Assembly: GCA_964617565.1 (NCBI GenBank)
Contig: CAZTYH010000029.1
Location: 1-34,302 of the forward strand
Direction of reading: 5' to 3'
Length of the DNA stretch: 34,302 nucleotides
Source of the DNA: JAKJGV01 sp964617565
GTDB lineage: Bacteria; Verrucomicrobiota; Kiritimatiellia; CAIQIC01; JAGNIJ01
Below are positions 1 through 8,540 of the stretch, in pieces. A model generated the notes under the pieces. That model was not told the DNA's origin and did not search any database. It saw only the letters and a program-made list of their open reading frames with translations. The translations under genes were made by a program, and so were the position numbers. Position 1 is the stretch's first letter. Each line of letters opens with the position of its first letter.

Positions 1-259
1 GGGCGGCAAGGCGCAATACGGCGGCCAGCGCTTTGGTGAAATGGAAGTGTGGGCGATGGAGGCTTACGGCGCTGCATACGCATTGCAGGAGTTATTGACG
101 GTGAAGAGCGATGACGTTTCAGGCCGGACGAAGATCTATGAATCAATCGTCAAAGGCGAGAACTCGCTGGAAGCCGGAATGCCGGAATCGTTCAACGTGT
201 TGATCAAGGAAATGCAAAGCCTGGCGCTGGACATTAGGGTGCATCGCGCCGCGGGTTGA
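1..259 (+). CDS. rpoB: RNA polymerase beta subunit, C-terminal fragment
   Basis: This is the 3' end of rpoB, cut by the left edge of the window; 85 codons plus a TGA stop are visible, with the reading frame starting at base 2. The beta subunit forms one pincer of the RNA polymerase clamp and part of the active centre. The visible part holds the nearly invariant C-terminal segment GGKAQYGGQRFGEMEVWAME followed by AYGAAY, which packs against beta'. The C-terminus ends shortly after the usual PESFNVL motif, as is normal. It lies 46 nt upstream of rpoC on the same strand, the standard rpoBC arrangement. Identity is certain; only the truncation limits what can be said. Confidence 0.97.
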   Translation, partial: GGKAQYGGQRFGEMEVWAMEAYGAAYALQELLTVKSDDVSGRTKIYESIVKGENSLEAGMPESFNVLIKEMQSLALDIRVHRAAG

Positions 260-269
260 GTTTGATGAT

Positions 270-287
270 GCAGCGGTGTGCCGCTGC
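270..287 (+). other. Stem-loop in the rpoB-rpoC gap
   Basis: A perfect 7-bp GC-rich inverted repeat (GCAGCGG at 270-276, CCGCTGC at 281-287) closes a TGTG tetraloop. It lies 10 nt after the rpoB stop and just before the rpoC Shine-Dalgarno sequence (292-298). No T tract follows, so it does not look like an intrinsic terminator. It could be an mRNA processing or stability element, or could modulate rpoC translation; the function is inferred only from position. Confidence 0.55.
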
Positions 288-305
288 CAGTGAAGGAGAC
301 GAACC

Positions 306-3300
306 GTGCAAAGTACGAACGCAGCAATGCCGATTTTAGGCATGGAGCCGCAGGTCGGGTTCGACTATGCAAGTATTTCTCTGGCTTCGCCGGAGACCAT
401 ACGATCGTGGAGCCATGGGGAGGTCAAAAACCCCGAGACCATTAACTACCGGACGTTCAAGCCGGAGAAGGGTGGTCTGTTCTGCGAGCGCATCTTCGGA
501 CCGACGAAAGACTGGGAGTGCAGTTGCGGCAAGTATAAGCGTATCAAGCACAAGGGTGTGATCTGTGACCGATGCGGCGTGGAAGTGACTCTGGCGCGCG
601 TTCGGCGTGAACGCATGGGGCATATCGAATTGGCCGTTCCGGTATCTCATATCTGGTTCTTCAAATGTACTCCGACCCGCATGGGTCTTGTTCTGGATAT
701 CAGCGGGCGCGATCTTGAGCGCGTTCTTTATTACGAGGATTACATTGTTGTGGACGCCGGCGATACACCGCTCAAGGAAAAGCAACTCCTGAACGAGATG
801 GAGTACCGCGAAGCGCAGGACAAGTACGGCGATTCATTCGTCGCGCGTATGGGCGCGGAAGGCGTCCGCGACCTCATGAAGAAAATCGATGTCGAGGAAA
901 CGCTGGCGCAATTGGAACTCGAGATGGAGGCCACGCGCAGCAAGCAAACGCGGAAGAAGCTGACCAAGCGTATGAAAGTGCTCGATGCCTTCCGTTCGAG
1001 CAGCAGCCGCCCGGAGTGGATGATCCTTGAGGTGCTTCCCGTGATCCCTCCGGATCTGCGCCCTCTGGTTCCCCTGGAAGGCGGCCGTTTCGCGACTTCT
1101 GATCTGAACGATCTTTATCGTCGTGTGATCAATCGCAATAACCGACTTAAAAACCTGCTCCAGCTCAAGACGCCGGATGTCATTATCCGCAATGAAAAGC
1201 GAATGCTTCAGGAGGCGGTGGACGCGCTTTTCGACAACGGCCGGCATGGTCGCGCGGTGACCGGCGCTGGGAATCGCCCGCTCAAGTCCTTGAGCGATAT
1301 GCTTCGAGGTAAGCAGGGGCGTTTTCGCCAGAACCTGCTCGGCAAGCGCGTGGACTACTCGGGACGTTCTGTGATTGTGATCGGGCCAGAACTCGGTTTG
1401 CACCAGTGCGGTTTGCCGAAGAAGATGGCGCTTGTTCTGTTCGAGCCGTTCATCATCCGTCGTTTGAAGGAGATGGGTGTTGTTCACACGGTGCGTAGCG
1501 CGAAGAAAATGATTGAGCGTGAAGCCGACGAGGTGTGGGATATTCTGGAAGAAGTGACGCGCGGGCATACGGTCATGTTGAATCGCGCACCAACGCTCCA
1601 TCGCTTGAGCATCCAGTCGTTCGAGCCGGTTTTGATCGAGGGGGAAGCGATCCGCATTCATCCGCTCGTCTGTACCGCTTATAACGCGGACTTCGACGGC
1701 GACCAAATGGCGGTGCACGTGCCGCTTTCGATCGAGGCGCAACTCGAATCGCGCCTGCTCATGTTGGCCCCGAACAATATCTTTTCGCCTTCGAGTGGAA
1801 AGCCGATTACCACGCCGACGCAGGATATTGCGCTGGGTTGCTACTACCTGACGATCGATTCGCAGCAGGAGCGCATCCGTCAGCGCCAGAAACGATCAGA
1901 CGCCGACGAAGTAGAGCATCTTCCGATTCTGGCGGATGCGACCGAAGTGCATACCGCATTCGACGAGGGTGCGCTTAAAATTCATGACCGGATTCGATTC
2001 CGCAATCCCGATCATCAGAGGGAAACACGGTTCGGTGACTCGAAAAACTCCGTGATCACGACGACCGTGGGTCGCGTGTTCTTTAACGAGATATGGCCTC
2101 AGGGACTTGGATTCGTCAATAATCCGGTCAAGAAAAAAGGCCTCGAGGAATTGATCTGGCATTGCTACCAGATCGCGGGTCACGATGAGACCGTAGGTGT
2201 ACTGGATCGTCTTAAGGGGTTGGGATTCGAGTATGCCACGATGGGTGGTGTTTCTATCGGTATGGAAGACATGATCATACCACAGGCCAAGGAAGAGATC
2301 ATCCGGGTGGCGCAAAAACAGATCGCCGATGTGGAAGGCCAGTACAAGAAAGGGGTCATCACGGACGGCGAGCGATACAACAAGATCATTGATATCTGGA
2401 CCAATGCGACGGAGCAGATTTCGGCGGCGATGTTCCGCGAGATGGAATTCAACGCGAAGCGGGAGGATGTGAATCCGCTCTATATGATGGTGGACTCCGG
2501 GGCTCGCGGTAACCGCCAGCAAATTCGTCAGCTTGCGGGCATGCGCGGCTTGATGGCGAAGCCCTCGGGCGAAATCATCGAGCGTCCGATTCTCTCGAAT
2601 TTCCGCGAAGGTCTCAGTGTGCTCGAGTACTTCATCAGTACGCACGGCGCGCGCAAGGGTCTGGCGGATACGGCGTTGAAGACGGCCGACTCCGGCTATC
2701 TGACACGCAAGCTCGTGGATGTGGCGCAGGACATGATCGTTGTGGAGCACGACTGCAATACCTTGAACGGTATTGATGTGACATCCATCCTTGAAGGCGA
2801 CGAAGAGTTGGTTCCGCTGGCGGCCCGTATTCTCGGCCGCACGGCGCTGGATGATATCAAGGATCCGCGCACAGGCGATATCATTGTGGCGGCCAGCCAG
2901 GAAATTGATGAAAAGGCAGTTGCGAAGATTGCGCAGTCGGGCCTCGATTCCGTGCGTATTCGCAGCGTGTTGACTTGTGAATCCCGCCGTGGTATCTGCG
3001 CGAAATGCTATGGCCGGAACCTGGCCACAGGCAAGATGGTTCAACTCGGTGAGGCTACCGGCATTATCGCCGCGCAGTCCATCGGCGAACCGGGCACGCA
3101 GCTGACCATGCGGACCTTCCATATCGGTGGTACGGCGAGTTCCGTGTTCAAGCAGCCGCAGCTGATTGCAAAGCACGACGGGTTTGTCCGGTATCACGAT
3201 CTGCGCACCGTACAGGCGTTGGACGGAAACTACATCGTGCTGAACAAGAACGGCGTGATCAGTATCTATGACAAGGATGGTCGCGAGCTGGAGCGGTACA

Positions 3301-4469
3301 GCACGGTGATCGGTGCGGTGATCTCGGTTGCGGACGGCGGGCAGGTGAAGAAGGGTGAGAGCTTCGTCAAATGGGATCCGTACAATGTTCCGATCTTGTC
3401 CGAGCAGTCCGGCGTGATTGATTTCCACGACTTCATCGAGGGCGTTACGGTTAAGAAGGAAGTGGATGAATCCACCGGCCTCGAGGGGACCGTAGTGATG
3501 GAGCACAAGGAAGATCTCCATCCGCAGATTGTCATCAAAGATCCGAAGAGCCGGGAAGTGATCAGTTATTATTCCATTCCTTCCGGCGCGCACGTGATGG
3601 TTACGAAGGGGCATGATGTGCTTGCGGGCGCCATGCTGGCCAAAACACCCCGAAAGGTTGTTCGTACAAAAGACATCACGGGTGGTTTGCCGCGGGTAGC
3701 GGAATTGTTTGAAGCGCGTCGTCCGAAGGATGCTGCGGAGATCGCAAAGATTGATGGTGTGGTGGAGTTCGCCGGAACGGCGAGAGGCAAGCGCCGCATC
3801 ATCGTGCGCGACCCGGTGACGAAGGATGAAGAGGAGCATCTGATTCCCATGGGCCGACACGTGGTGGTTTTCAAGGGTGATCATGTGCGTAAGGGGCAGC
3901 AGTTGACTGAGGGCCCTGTTGTTCCCCAGGAAATATTGGAAGTATGCGGGCCGCAGGAATTGCAGGAGTACCTGGTAAATGAAGTGCAGGAGGTTTACCG
4001 CCTGCAGGGTGTGGAAATCAACGACAAGCACATTGAGATCATTGTGCGCCAGATGCTTCGCAAGGTTCGCATTACGGATCCCGGCGATACTGAATTCCTG
4101 TGGGGTGAGCAGGTTGAGAAGCAATCCTTCCAGGATGTCAACCAGAAGGCGATCGCTGAAGGCAAGCGGCCGGCCGAAGCGTCACCTGTGCTGCTGGGGA
4201 TTACGAAAGCGTCGTTGGAGACGGAAAGCTTCATCTCTGCGGCTTCGTTCCAGGATACGACGCGCGTGCTGACCGATGCCGCGACATTGGGGCGCGTGGA
4301 CAATCTGCGCGGCTTCAAGGAAAACGTGATTATGGGACATCTGATTCCCGCCGGAACGGGGTTTGGGATGTATCGAAATATCAAGTTGGTTCCGCTTGGC
4401 GAGCCGATTCCGGTCGAGGATTTGCTGGGTGGGGACTTGTTGGAGAGTACAAAAGCGCCGGAAGAGTGA
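306..4469 (+). CDS. rpoC: DNA-directed RNA polymerase subunit beta'
   Basis: The 1387-residue beta' subunit carries the catalytic magnesium site of RNA polymerase. The first zinc site is C72, C74, C87 and C90. The catalytic motif NADFDGDQM begins at N460, with the three metal-binding aspartates at 462, 464 and 466. The second zinc site is C817, C891, C898 and C901. The trigger loop begins at Q932 (QLTMRTFHIGG) and resumes near D1123 (DITGGLPRV), so roughly 175 residues are inserted in it. An insertion there (SI3) is known in proteobacteria and several other Gram-negative lineages and absent in Firmicutes, which helps place the organism. Translation starts with GTG; GAAGGAG at 292-298 is a strong ribosome binding site 7 nt upstream. 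Length is close to the E. coli protein (1407). Confidence 0.99.
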   Translation: MQSTNAAMPILGMEPQVGFDYASISLASPETIRSWSHGEVKNPETINYRTFKPEKGGLFCERIFGPTKDWECSCGKYKRIKHKGVICDRCGVEVTLARVRRERMGHIELAVPVSHIWFFKCTPTRMGLVLDISGRDLERVLYYEDYIVVDAGDTPLKEKQLLNEMEYREAQDKYGDSFVARMGAEGVRDLMKKIDVEETLAQLELEMEATRSKQTRKKLTKRMKVLDAFRSSSSRPEWMILEVLPVIPPDLRPLVPLEGGRFATSDLNDLYRRVINRNNRLKNLLQLKTPDVIIRNEKRMLQEAVDALFDNGRHGRAVTGAGNRPLKSLSDMLRGKQGRFRQNLLGKRVDYSGRSVIVIGPELGLHQCGLPKKMALVLFEPFIIRRLKEMGVVHTVRSAKKMIEREADEVWDILEEVTRGHTVMLNRAPTLHRLSIQSFEPVLIEGEAIRIHPLVCTAYNADFDGDQMAVHVPLSIEAQLESRLLMLAPNNIFSPSSGKPITTPTQDIALGCYYLTIDSQQERIRQRQKRSDADEVEHLPILADATEVHTAFDEGALKIHDRIRFRNPDHQRETRFGDSKNSVITTTVGRVFFNEIWPQGLGFVNNPVKKKGLEELIWHCYQIAGHDETVGVLDRLKGLGFEYATMGGVSIGMEDMIIPQAKEEIIRVAQKQIADVEGQYKKGVITDGERYNKIIDIWTNATEQISAAMFREMEFNAKREDVNPLYMMVDSGARGNRQQIRQLAGMRGLMAKPSGEIIERPILSNFREGLSVLEYFISTHGARKGLADTALKTADSGYLTRKLVDVAQDMIVVEHDCNTLNGIDVTSILEGDEELVPLAARILGRTALDDIKDPRTGDIIVAASQEIDEKAVAKIAQSGLDSVRIRSVLTCESRRGICAKCYGRNLATGKMVQLGEATGIIAAQSIGEPGTQLTMRTFHIGGTASSVFKQPQLIAKHDGFVRYHDLRTVQALDGNYIVLNKNGVISIYDKDGRELERYSTVIGAVISVADGGQVKKGESFVKWDPYNVPILSEQSGVIDFHDFIEGVTVKKEVDESTGLEGTVVMEHKEDLHPQIVIKDPKSREVISYYSIPSGAHVMVTKGHDVLAGAMLAKTPRKVVRTKDITGGLPRVAELFEARRPKDAAEIAKIDGVVEFAGTARGKRRIIVRDPVTKDEEEHLIPMGRHVVVFKGDHVRKGQQLTEGPVVPQEILEVCGPQELQEYLVNEVQEVYRLQGVEINDKHIEIIVRQMLRKVRITDPGDTEFLWGEQVEKQSFQDVNQKAIAEGKRPAEASPVLLGITKASLETESFISAASFQDTTRVLTDAATLGRVDNLRGFKENVIMGHLIPAGTGFGMYRNIKLVPLGEPIPVEDLLGGDLLESTKAPEE

Positions 4470-4484
4470 AGTCGCAGTTGTAAT

Positions 4485-4513
4485 GCGCGAATGGCTTTGT
4501 TAGTTTCTCGCGC
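4485..4513 (+). other. Inverted repeat in the rpoC-rpsL gap
   Basis: GCGCGA (4485-4490) and TCGCGC (4508-4513) can pair as a 6-bp stem with a 17-nt loop inside the 71-nt gap between rpoC and rpsL. The loop is long and no T tract follows, so termination is unlikely. The strong rpsL ribosome binding site (GGAGGTGAT, 4527-4535) lies 14 nt downstream and stays free. This is weaker than the other stem-loops in the cluster and may be chance. Confidence 0.3.
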
Positions 4514-4540
4514 TCGTGTGTCTGGTGGAGGTGATGGCGA

Positions 4541-4921
4541 ATGCCGACAATTAATCAATTGGTCAAGAGTGGTAGAACGAAAGTGCGTGCCAAGAGAAAG
4601 GCACCGGCGCTGATGCAGTGTCCTCAGCGTCGTGGTGTATGTCTGTTGGTGAAGACCCAGACGCCGAAGAAACCGAATTCCGCATTGCGGAAGGTGGCGC
4701 GCGTTCGATTGACGAACGGGGAAGAAGTTACGGCGTACATCCCCGGCGAGGGCCACAACCTGCAGGAACACAGCATGGTGCTTGTGCGTGGCGGTCGTGT
4801 GAAAGATCTTCCAGGCGTTCGCTACCACATCGTGCGTGGAACGCTGGATTGCCTCGGCGTGGAAAAACGGAACAGGGGTCGCTCCAAGTATGGAGCCAAG
4901 AGAGCAAAGCAAGCCAAGTAA
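4541..4921 (+). CDS. rpsL: 30S ribosomal protein S12
   Basis: This 126-residue protein sits at the decoding centre of the 30S subunit and affects tRNA selection accuracy. The family signature TPKKPNSALRK is at residues 41-51 and the second conserved loop, PGEGHNLQEHS, begins at residue 68, followed by VRGGRVKDLPGVRYH. K43 and K88, the two lysines where substitutions give streptomycin resistance in model bacteria, are both the sensitive-type lysine. D89 is the residue methylthiolated by RimO in E. coli. The ATG is preceded by GGAGGTGAT (4527-4535), nearly full complementarity to the 16S rRNA 3' end. It is first of the str-type genes rpsL-rpsG-fusA, and its 71-nt upstream gap is among the longest in the cluster. 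Confidence 0.99.
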   Translation: MPTINQLVKSGRTKVRAKRKAPALMQCPQRRGVCLLVKTQTPKKPNSALRKVARVRLTNGEEVTAYIPGEGHNLQEHSMVLVRGGRVKDLPGVRYHIVRGTLDCLGVEKRNRGRSKYGAKRAKQAK

Positions 4922-4936
4922 GCAGGGATAAAAAAG

Positions 4937-5407
4937 ATGTCTCGTAGGCATAGAGCGGAAAAGAGGCCGGTTCTGCCCGATACGCGCTTTGAGAGCGTGT
5001 TGGTCACGAGCCTGGTGAACAGTCTGATGGAGCGCGGCAAGAAATCTGTGGCAGAGCGTGTGGTGTATGGCGCGCTGGACGAGATCCGCGAGATGACAAA
5101 AGAGGATCCGTTGCAGATATTTGCCCAGGCGGTGGAGAATGTGAAGCCGCGCGTGGAAGTGAAGTCCCGGCGAGTTGGTGGCGCGACTTACCAGGTCCCG
5201 GTTGAGGTTTCAGCGGACCGCCAGGTCGGCCTTGCGTTGCGCTGGCTGACGGACTACGCGCGTGCCCGGAAGGGAACTGCGATGAAGCGCGCCCTGGCCC
5301 TGGAGATTACCGAGGCATACAAGAACCAGGGCAATGCGATCAAGAAGAGAGATGATACGCACAAGATGGCGCAGGCCAATAAAGCGTTCGCTCATTACCG
5401 GTGGTAA
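4937..5407 (+). CDS. rpsG: 30S ribosomal protein S7
   Basis: S7 (156 residues) nucleates assembly of the 30S head by binding the 3' major domain of 16S rRNA and lies near the E site. The family pattern is clear throughout: the basic N-terminus MSRRHRAEKR, LVNSLMERGKK, the NVKPRVEVKSRRVGGATYQVP segment split around residue 75, and ALRWLTDYARARKG. The C-terminal HKMAQANKAFAHYRW is typical. Length is standard for the bacterial family. It starts 15 nt after the rpsL stop with a modest AGGG ribosome binding site at 4924-4927, consistent with cotranscription. In E. coli S7 represses its own operon, but no equivalent rRNA-mimicking structure is obvious in the short gap here. Confidence 0.99.
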   Translation: MSRRHRAEKRPVLPDTRFESVLVTSLVNSLMERGKKSVAERVVYGALDEIREMTKEDPLQIFAQAVENVKPRVEVKSRRVGGATYQVPVEVSADRQVGLALRWLTDYARARKGTAMKRALALEITEAYKNQGNAIKKRDDTHKMAQANKAFAHYRW

Positions 5408-5425
5408 GAACGTCAGAGTATTTTC

Positions 5426-7561
5426 ATGGTAAACGCTGTGGAACAATCCGAACAGCAGGATGTATCTTGCGCCGAAGCCTCGCTCGAAGCGAAAGGCCGA
5501 AGGCGGGGTCTGTCTGCGATTCGGAACATCGGTATTATCGCGCATATTGATGCAGGAAAGACAACCACTACCGAGCGAGTGTTGTATTACAGCGGGCGTG
5601 TGTACAAAATGGGCGAGGTGCACGAAGGCACTGCGGTCATGGATTGGATGGCGCAGGAGCAGGAGCGAGGGATTACAATCACCAGCGCGGCGACTACGTG
5701 CTTCTGGAAAGATCATCAGGTCAATATTATTGACACGCCTGGTCATGTTGATTTCACGGTGGAGGTCGAGCGTTCGTTGCGTGTGCTGGATGGAGCAATC
5801 GGCATCTTCTGCGGCGTGGGGGGCGTTCAACCGCAATCGGAAACCGTGTGGCATCAGGCCAAGAAATATAAAGTTCCCTGCCTTGCGTTCATTAACAAGA
5901 TGGATCGGCTTGGGGCGCGGTTTGACGATGTCATTCGTCAAATGCGCGAACGATTGGCAGCTCCCGCCGTTGCCATCCAACTTCCTCTCGGCCAGGAAGA
6001 GCAATTTCATGGTGTGATTGACCTGCTTTCCATGCGCGCGCTGATCTTTGATGATTCGACGCTGGGGGCCAAGGTTGCAGAGGGAGATATTCCTAAGGAG
6101 TTGGCATCGGATGCAGAGCAGGCCCGCACGTCGCTGATTGAGTTTGTTGCCGAAAAGGACGAAGAAGTTTTGGCCGCCTACCTGGATAATCCGGATGTTC
6201 CTGTAGAGGTCCTGAAGAAAGGGCTTCGGCGGGCAACCTTGTCCGGCCAGTTGGTTCCGGTTCTGTGCGGCAGTGCACTGAGAAACAAGGGAGTGCAGCC
6301 TTTATTAGATGCGGTTGTTGATTACCTTCCCTCGCCGATAGATGTGCCTCCTGTTATAGGTCATCATCCGAAGACGAACAAAGAAGTGATGCGGAAGGTG
6401 AGTGACTTTGAACCCATGAGCGCCTTGGCGTTCAAAATCGCAACGGATCCGTATGTAGGCAAATTGACTTTTGTGCGGGTGTATTCAGGCGTATTGAAGA
6501 AGGGTCACAACGTTTATAATCCGCGTGTGCAGAAGAGGGAAAGGCTGGGTCGCCTGCTTCAGTTGCATGCCAATCATCGCGAAGAAGTCGAGGAACTGTT
6601 TGCCGGAGAGATTGGAGGCATCGCCGGGCTCAAGATTATCACAACGGGGGATACGCTGTGCGTGGAGAACCAGCCGGTTGCGCTGGAACGTATCGAGTTT
6701 CCTGACCCTGTAATTGCGATGGCCATTGAACCGAAGACACAGGCTGATCGCGACAAATTGAAGGATGCCCTGGCGGCGCTCGCCGATGAGGATCCGACCT
6801 TTCAGGTGGCAACAAACTCCGATACCGGTCAAATGCTCATCAAGGGGATGGGCGAATTGCATCTGGAAATCATCAAGGATCGGATGTTCTGTGAGTTCAG
6901 GGTTGATGCCAATGCCGGCAAGCCGATGGTGGCCTATCGGGAGACAGTGACTTCGGTCGGCCGCGGCGAAAACAAATTCGAACGCGAGATCGGCGGTCAC
7001 GGACAATATGGGCATGTTGTTCTGGAAGTATCTCCGGCGGAGCGGGGTGCCGAGAACTCTATAGAGTTCTCACTTTCGGCCGAAAAAATACCCACTCAAT
7101 TTCGTGGAGCAATTGAAGAGGGAATTCGAGATGGGCTGCTAACTGGCGTTGTTGGTAATTATCCGCTTGACGACGTTAGGGTGAATGTGGTTGATGGCAG
7201 CTTTCATCCGGTGGATTCCACGGAGACTGCGTTCCGCTCTGCAGCGGTGCTTGCACTGCGCGATGCGACGCAGGCCGCGAAGCCTGTTCTCCTCGAGCCG
7301 ATTATGAAGCTCGAGATTATCACGCCGGAAGTGCATCTCGGAGATGTGCTGGGTGATGTGAACGGGCGACGCGGGAAAGTAACGGAGATCGAGGCGCGGG
7401 AGGCCGCCCAGATTATCCATGCGCTGGTGCCGCTGGCCGAGTTGTTCGGCTATGCGACTCAGTTGCGGTCGCTCACAAAAGGCAGGGCGAGCTACAGCAT
7501 GGAGCCATGTAGTTTTGAGATAGTACCGGAATCCTTACAGCAGAGTTTGATAAACCGTTAA
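5426..7561 (+). CDS. fusA: Translation elongation factor G
   Basis: EF-G is the GTPase that drives ribosomal translocation and, with RRF, ribosome recycling. The GTP-binding motifs are all present: the P-loop AHIDAGKT at residues 39-46, RGITI in switch I, DTPGH at 103-107 and NKMD at 157-160. The remaining EF-G domains follow, including the domain IV loop GGHGQYGHVVLE. Length (711) is slightly above usual because about 32 residues precede the conserved RNIGI segment, where around 10 are typical. The extension is hydrophilic (VEQSEQQDVSCAEAS). No ATG, GTG or TTG lies closer to the conserved core, and the ATG at 5426 has no good ribosome binding site, so the start is plausible but not certain. 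tuf does not follow; rpsJ does. Confidence 0.97.
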   Translation: MVNAVEQSEQQDVSCAEASLEAKGRRRGLSAIRNIGIIAHIDAGKTTTTERVLYYSGRVYKMGEVHEGTAVMDWMAQEQERGITITSAATTCFWKDHQVNIIDTPGHVDFTVEVERSLRVLDGAIGIFCGVGGVQPQSETVWHQAKKYKVPCLAFINKMDRLGARFDDVIRQMRERLAAPAVAIQLPLGQEEQFHGVIDLLSMRALIFDDSTLGAKVAEGDIPKELASDAEQARTSLIEFVAEKDEEVLAAYLDNPDVPVEVLKKGLRRATLSGQLVPVLCGSALRNKGVQPLLDAVVDYLPSPIDVPPVIGHHPKTNKEVMRKVSDFEPMSALAFKIATDPYVGKLTFVRVYSGVLKKGHNVYNPRVQKRERLGRLLQLHANHREEVEELFAGEIGGIAGLKIITTGDTLCVENQPVALERIEFPDPVIAMAIEPKTQADRDKLKDALAALADEDPTFQVATNSDTGQMLIKGMGELHLEIIKDRMFCEFRVDANAGKPMVAYRETVTSVGRGENKFEREIGGHGQYGHVVLEVSPAERGAENSIEFSLSAEKIPTQFRGAIEEGIRDGLLTGVVGNYPLDDVRVNVVDGSFHPVDSTETAFRSAAVLALRDATQAAKPVLLEPIMKLEIITPEVHLGDVLGDVNGRRGKVTEIEAREAAQIIHALVPLAELFGYATQLRSLTKGRASYSMEPCSFEIVPESLQQSLINR

Positions 7562-7570
7562 AGGGTCAGC

Positions 7571-7879
7571 ATGAACGGGCAACGCATACGCATACGTCTT
7601 AGGGCATACGATCATCGTGTGTTAGACCAGTCGGCCGGAGATATTGTTGAAACGGCCAAACGCACCGGCGCACGCGTGGCCGGTCCAATTCCTCTGCCTA
7701 CGAGGGTAGAGCGATACAGTGTTAACAGGAGTCCGCACGCGGACAAGAAGTCCATGGAGCAGTTCGAGGTTCGGACGCATAAGAGGCTGCTGGATATAAT
7801 TGATCCGACGGCAAAGACGGTGGATGAGTTGAAGAAACTTAACCTGCCGGCTGGCGTGGATATCACCATCAAGATCTGA
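7571..7879 (+). CDS. rpsJ: 30S ribosomal protein S10
   Basis: S10 (102 residues) is a head protein of the 30S subunit; in E. coli the free form, NusE, joins transcription antitermination complexes with NusB. The family signature is complete: IRIRLRAYDHRVLDQSAGDIV, then GPIPLPTRVERYSVNRSPH, then EQFEVRTHKRLLDI. It begins 9 nt after fusA with an AAGGG ribosome binding site at 7561-7565. In most bacteria it opens the S10 operon, but here no promoter-sized gap separates it from fusA, so it is probably transcribed through from upstream genes. Confidence 0.99.
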   Translation: MNGQRIRIRLRAYDHRVLDQSAGDIVETAKRTGARVAGPIPLPTRVERYSVNRSPHADKKSMEQFEVRTHKRLLDIIDPTAKTVDELKKLNLPAGVDITIKI

Positions 7880-7889
7880 GTGTGAAGCT

Positions 7890-8540
7890 ATGAATGGTTT
7901 GATTGGAAAAAAATTGGGCATGATGCAAGTCTTCGATGATCAGGGTGTCCAGGTGCCGGTCACGGTGATCCAGGTAGGACCGTGCGCGGTTGTTCAGCGG
8001 AAGACCCTTGAAAACGACGGCTATGACGCGGTGCAGGTCGGTTTTGACGATCAGAAGGAAGCGCGGGTTTCCAAGGCGTCAAAAGGACACTTCAAGAAAG
8101 CCAGTGTACCGGTGCGCCGGGTGCTTCGCGAGATATGCCTGGATGCAGGAGAGGATGCAAAGGCCGGTGATGTTCTGACCGTTTCGATCTTCGAGGGCGC
8201 ATCGCATGTGGATGTGATAGGCATCTGTAAAGGGCGGGGATTCCAGGGTGTGGTTCGTCGTCACGGCATGGTCGGCGGCAGGGAATCGCATGGTTCCATG
8301 ATGCATCGCAGAGGTGGCGCAATCGGCAATCGCACTTGGCCGGCACGTGTCTTCAAGAATAAGCGAATGCCGGGGCACATGGGCAATGTGCGCGTAACGA
8401 CCCAGAATCTGAAAGTTGTGGCGGTCAAGAACGAGGATAACGTGTTGTTGGTGCGTGGAGCAGTTCCCGGGCCGACAGGAAGCCTCGTTCTTGTCCGGAA
8501 AGCGGTTAAAAAGACTTCGAAAACGGCTGGTAAGTCATGA
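7890..8540 (+). CDS. rplC: 50S ribosomal protein L3
   Basis: L3 (216 residues) binds 23S rRNA near the peptidyl transferase centre and is one of the two proteins that initiate 50S assembly. It starts with the typical GLIGKKLGMMQVFDDQG segment. The long internal loop that reaches the catalytic centre is present as GKGRGFQGVVRRHGM and, further on, KNKRMPGHMGN. The protein is of usual length. Its last four bases overlap the rplD start (ATGA at 8537-8540), implying translational coupling. The ribosome binding site is weak (GTGAAG), and reading probably benefits from the close upstream rpsJ stop. Confidence 0.99.
   Translation: MNGLIGKKLGMMQVFDDQGVQVPVTVIQVGPCAVVQRKTLENDGYDAVQVGFDDQKEARVSKASKGHFKKASVPVRRVLREICLDAGEDAKAGDVLTVSIFEGASHVDVIGICKGRGFQGVVRRHGMVGGRESHGSMMHRRGGAIGNRTWPARVFKNKRMPGHMGNVRVTTQNLKVVAVKNEDNVLLVRGAVPGPTGSLVLVRKAVKKTSKTAGKS

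Noticed and set aside
834..1742. A 302-codon minus-strand frame opposite rpoC
   Set aside because: Antisense shadow of rpoC; the composition (His- and Arg-rich) is typical of such shadows.
1896..4124. A 742-codon minus-strand frame opposite rpoC
   Set aside because: It lies fully antisense to an unambiguous rpoC, has no recognisable motifs, and is explained by codon bias of the sense gene.
4479..4513. A promoter in the rpoC-rpsL gap (TTGTAA, 17 nt, TAGTTT)
   Set aside because: The -10 matches only three of six positions; chance matches this good are frequent.
3995..4951. A 318-codon minus-strand frame spanning the rpoC 3' end and rpsL
   Set aside because: It covers two well-identified sense genes, shows no domain signature, and has no ribosome binding site.
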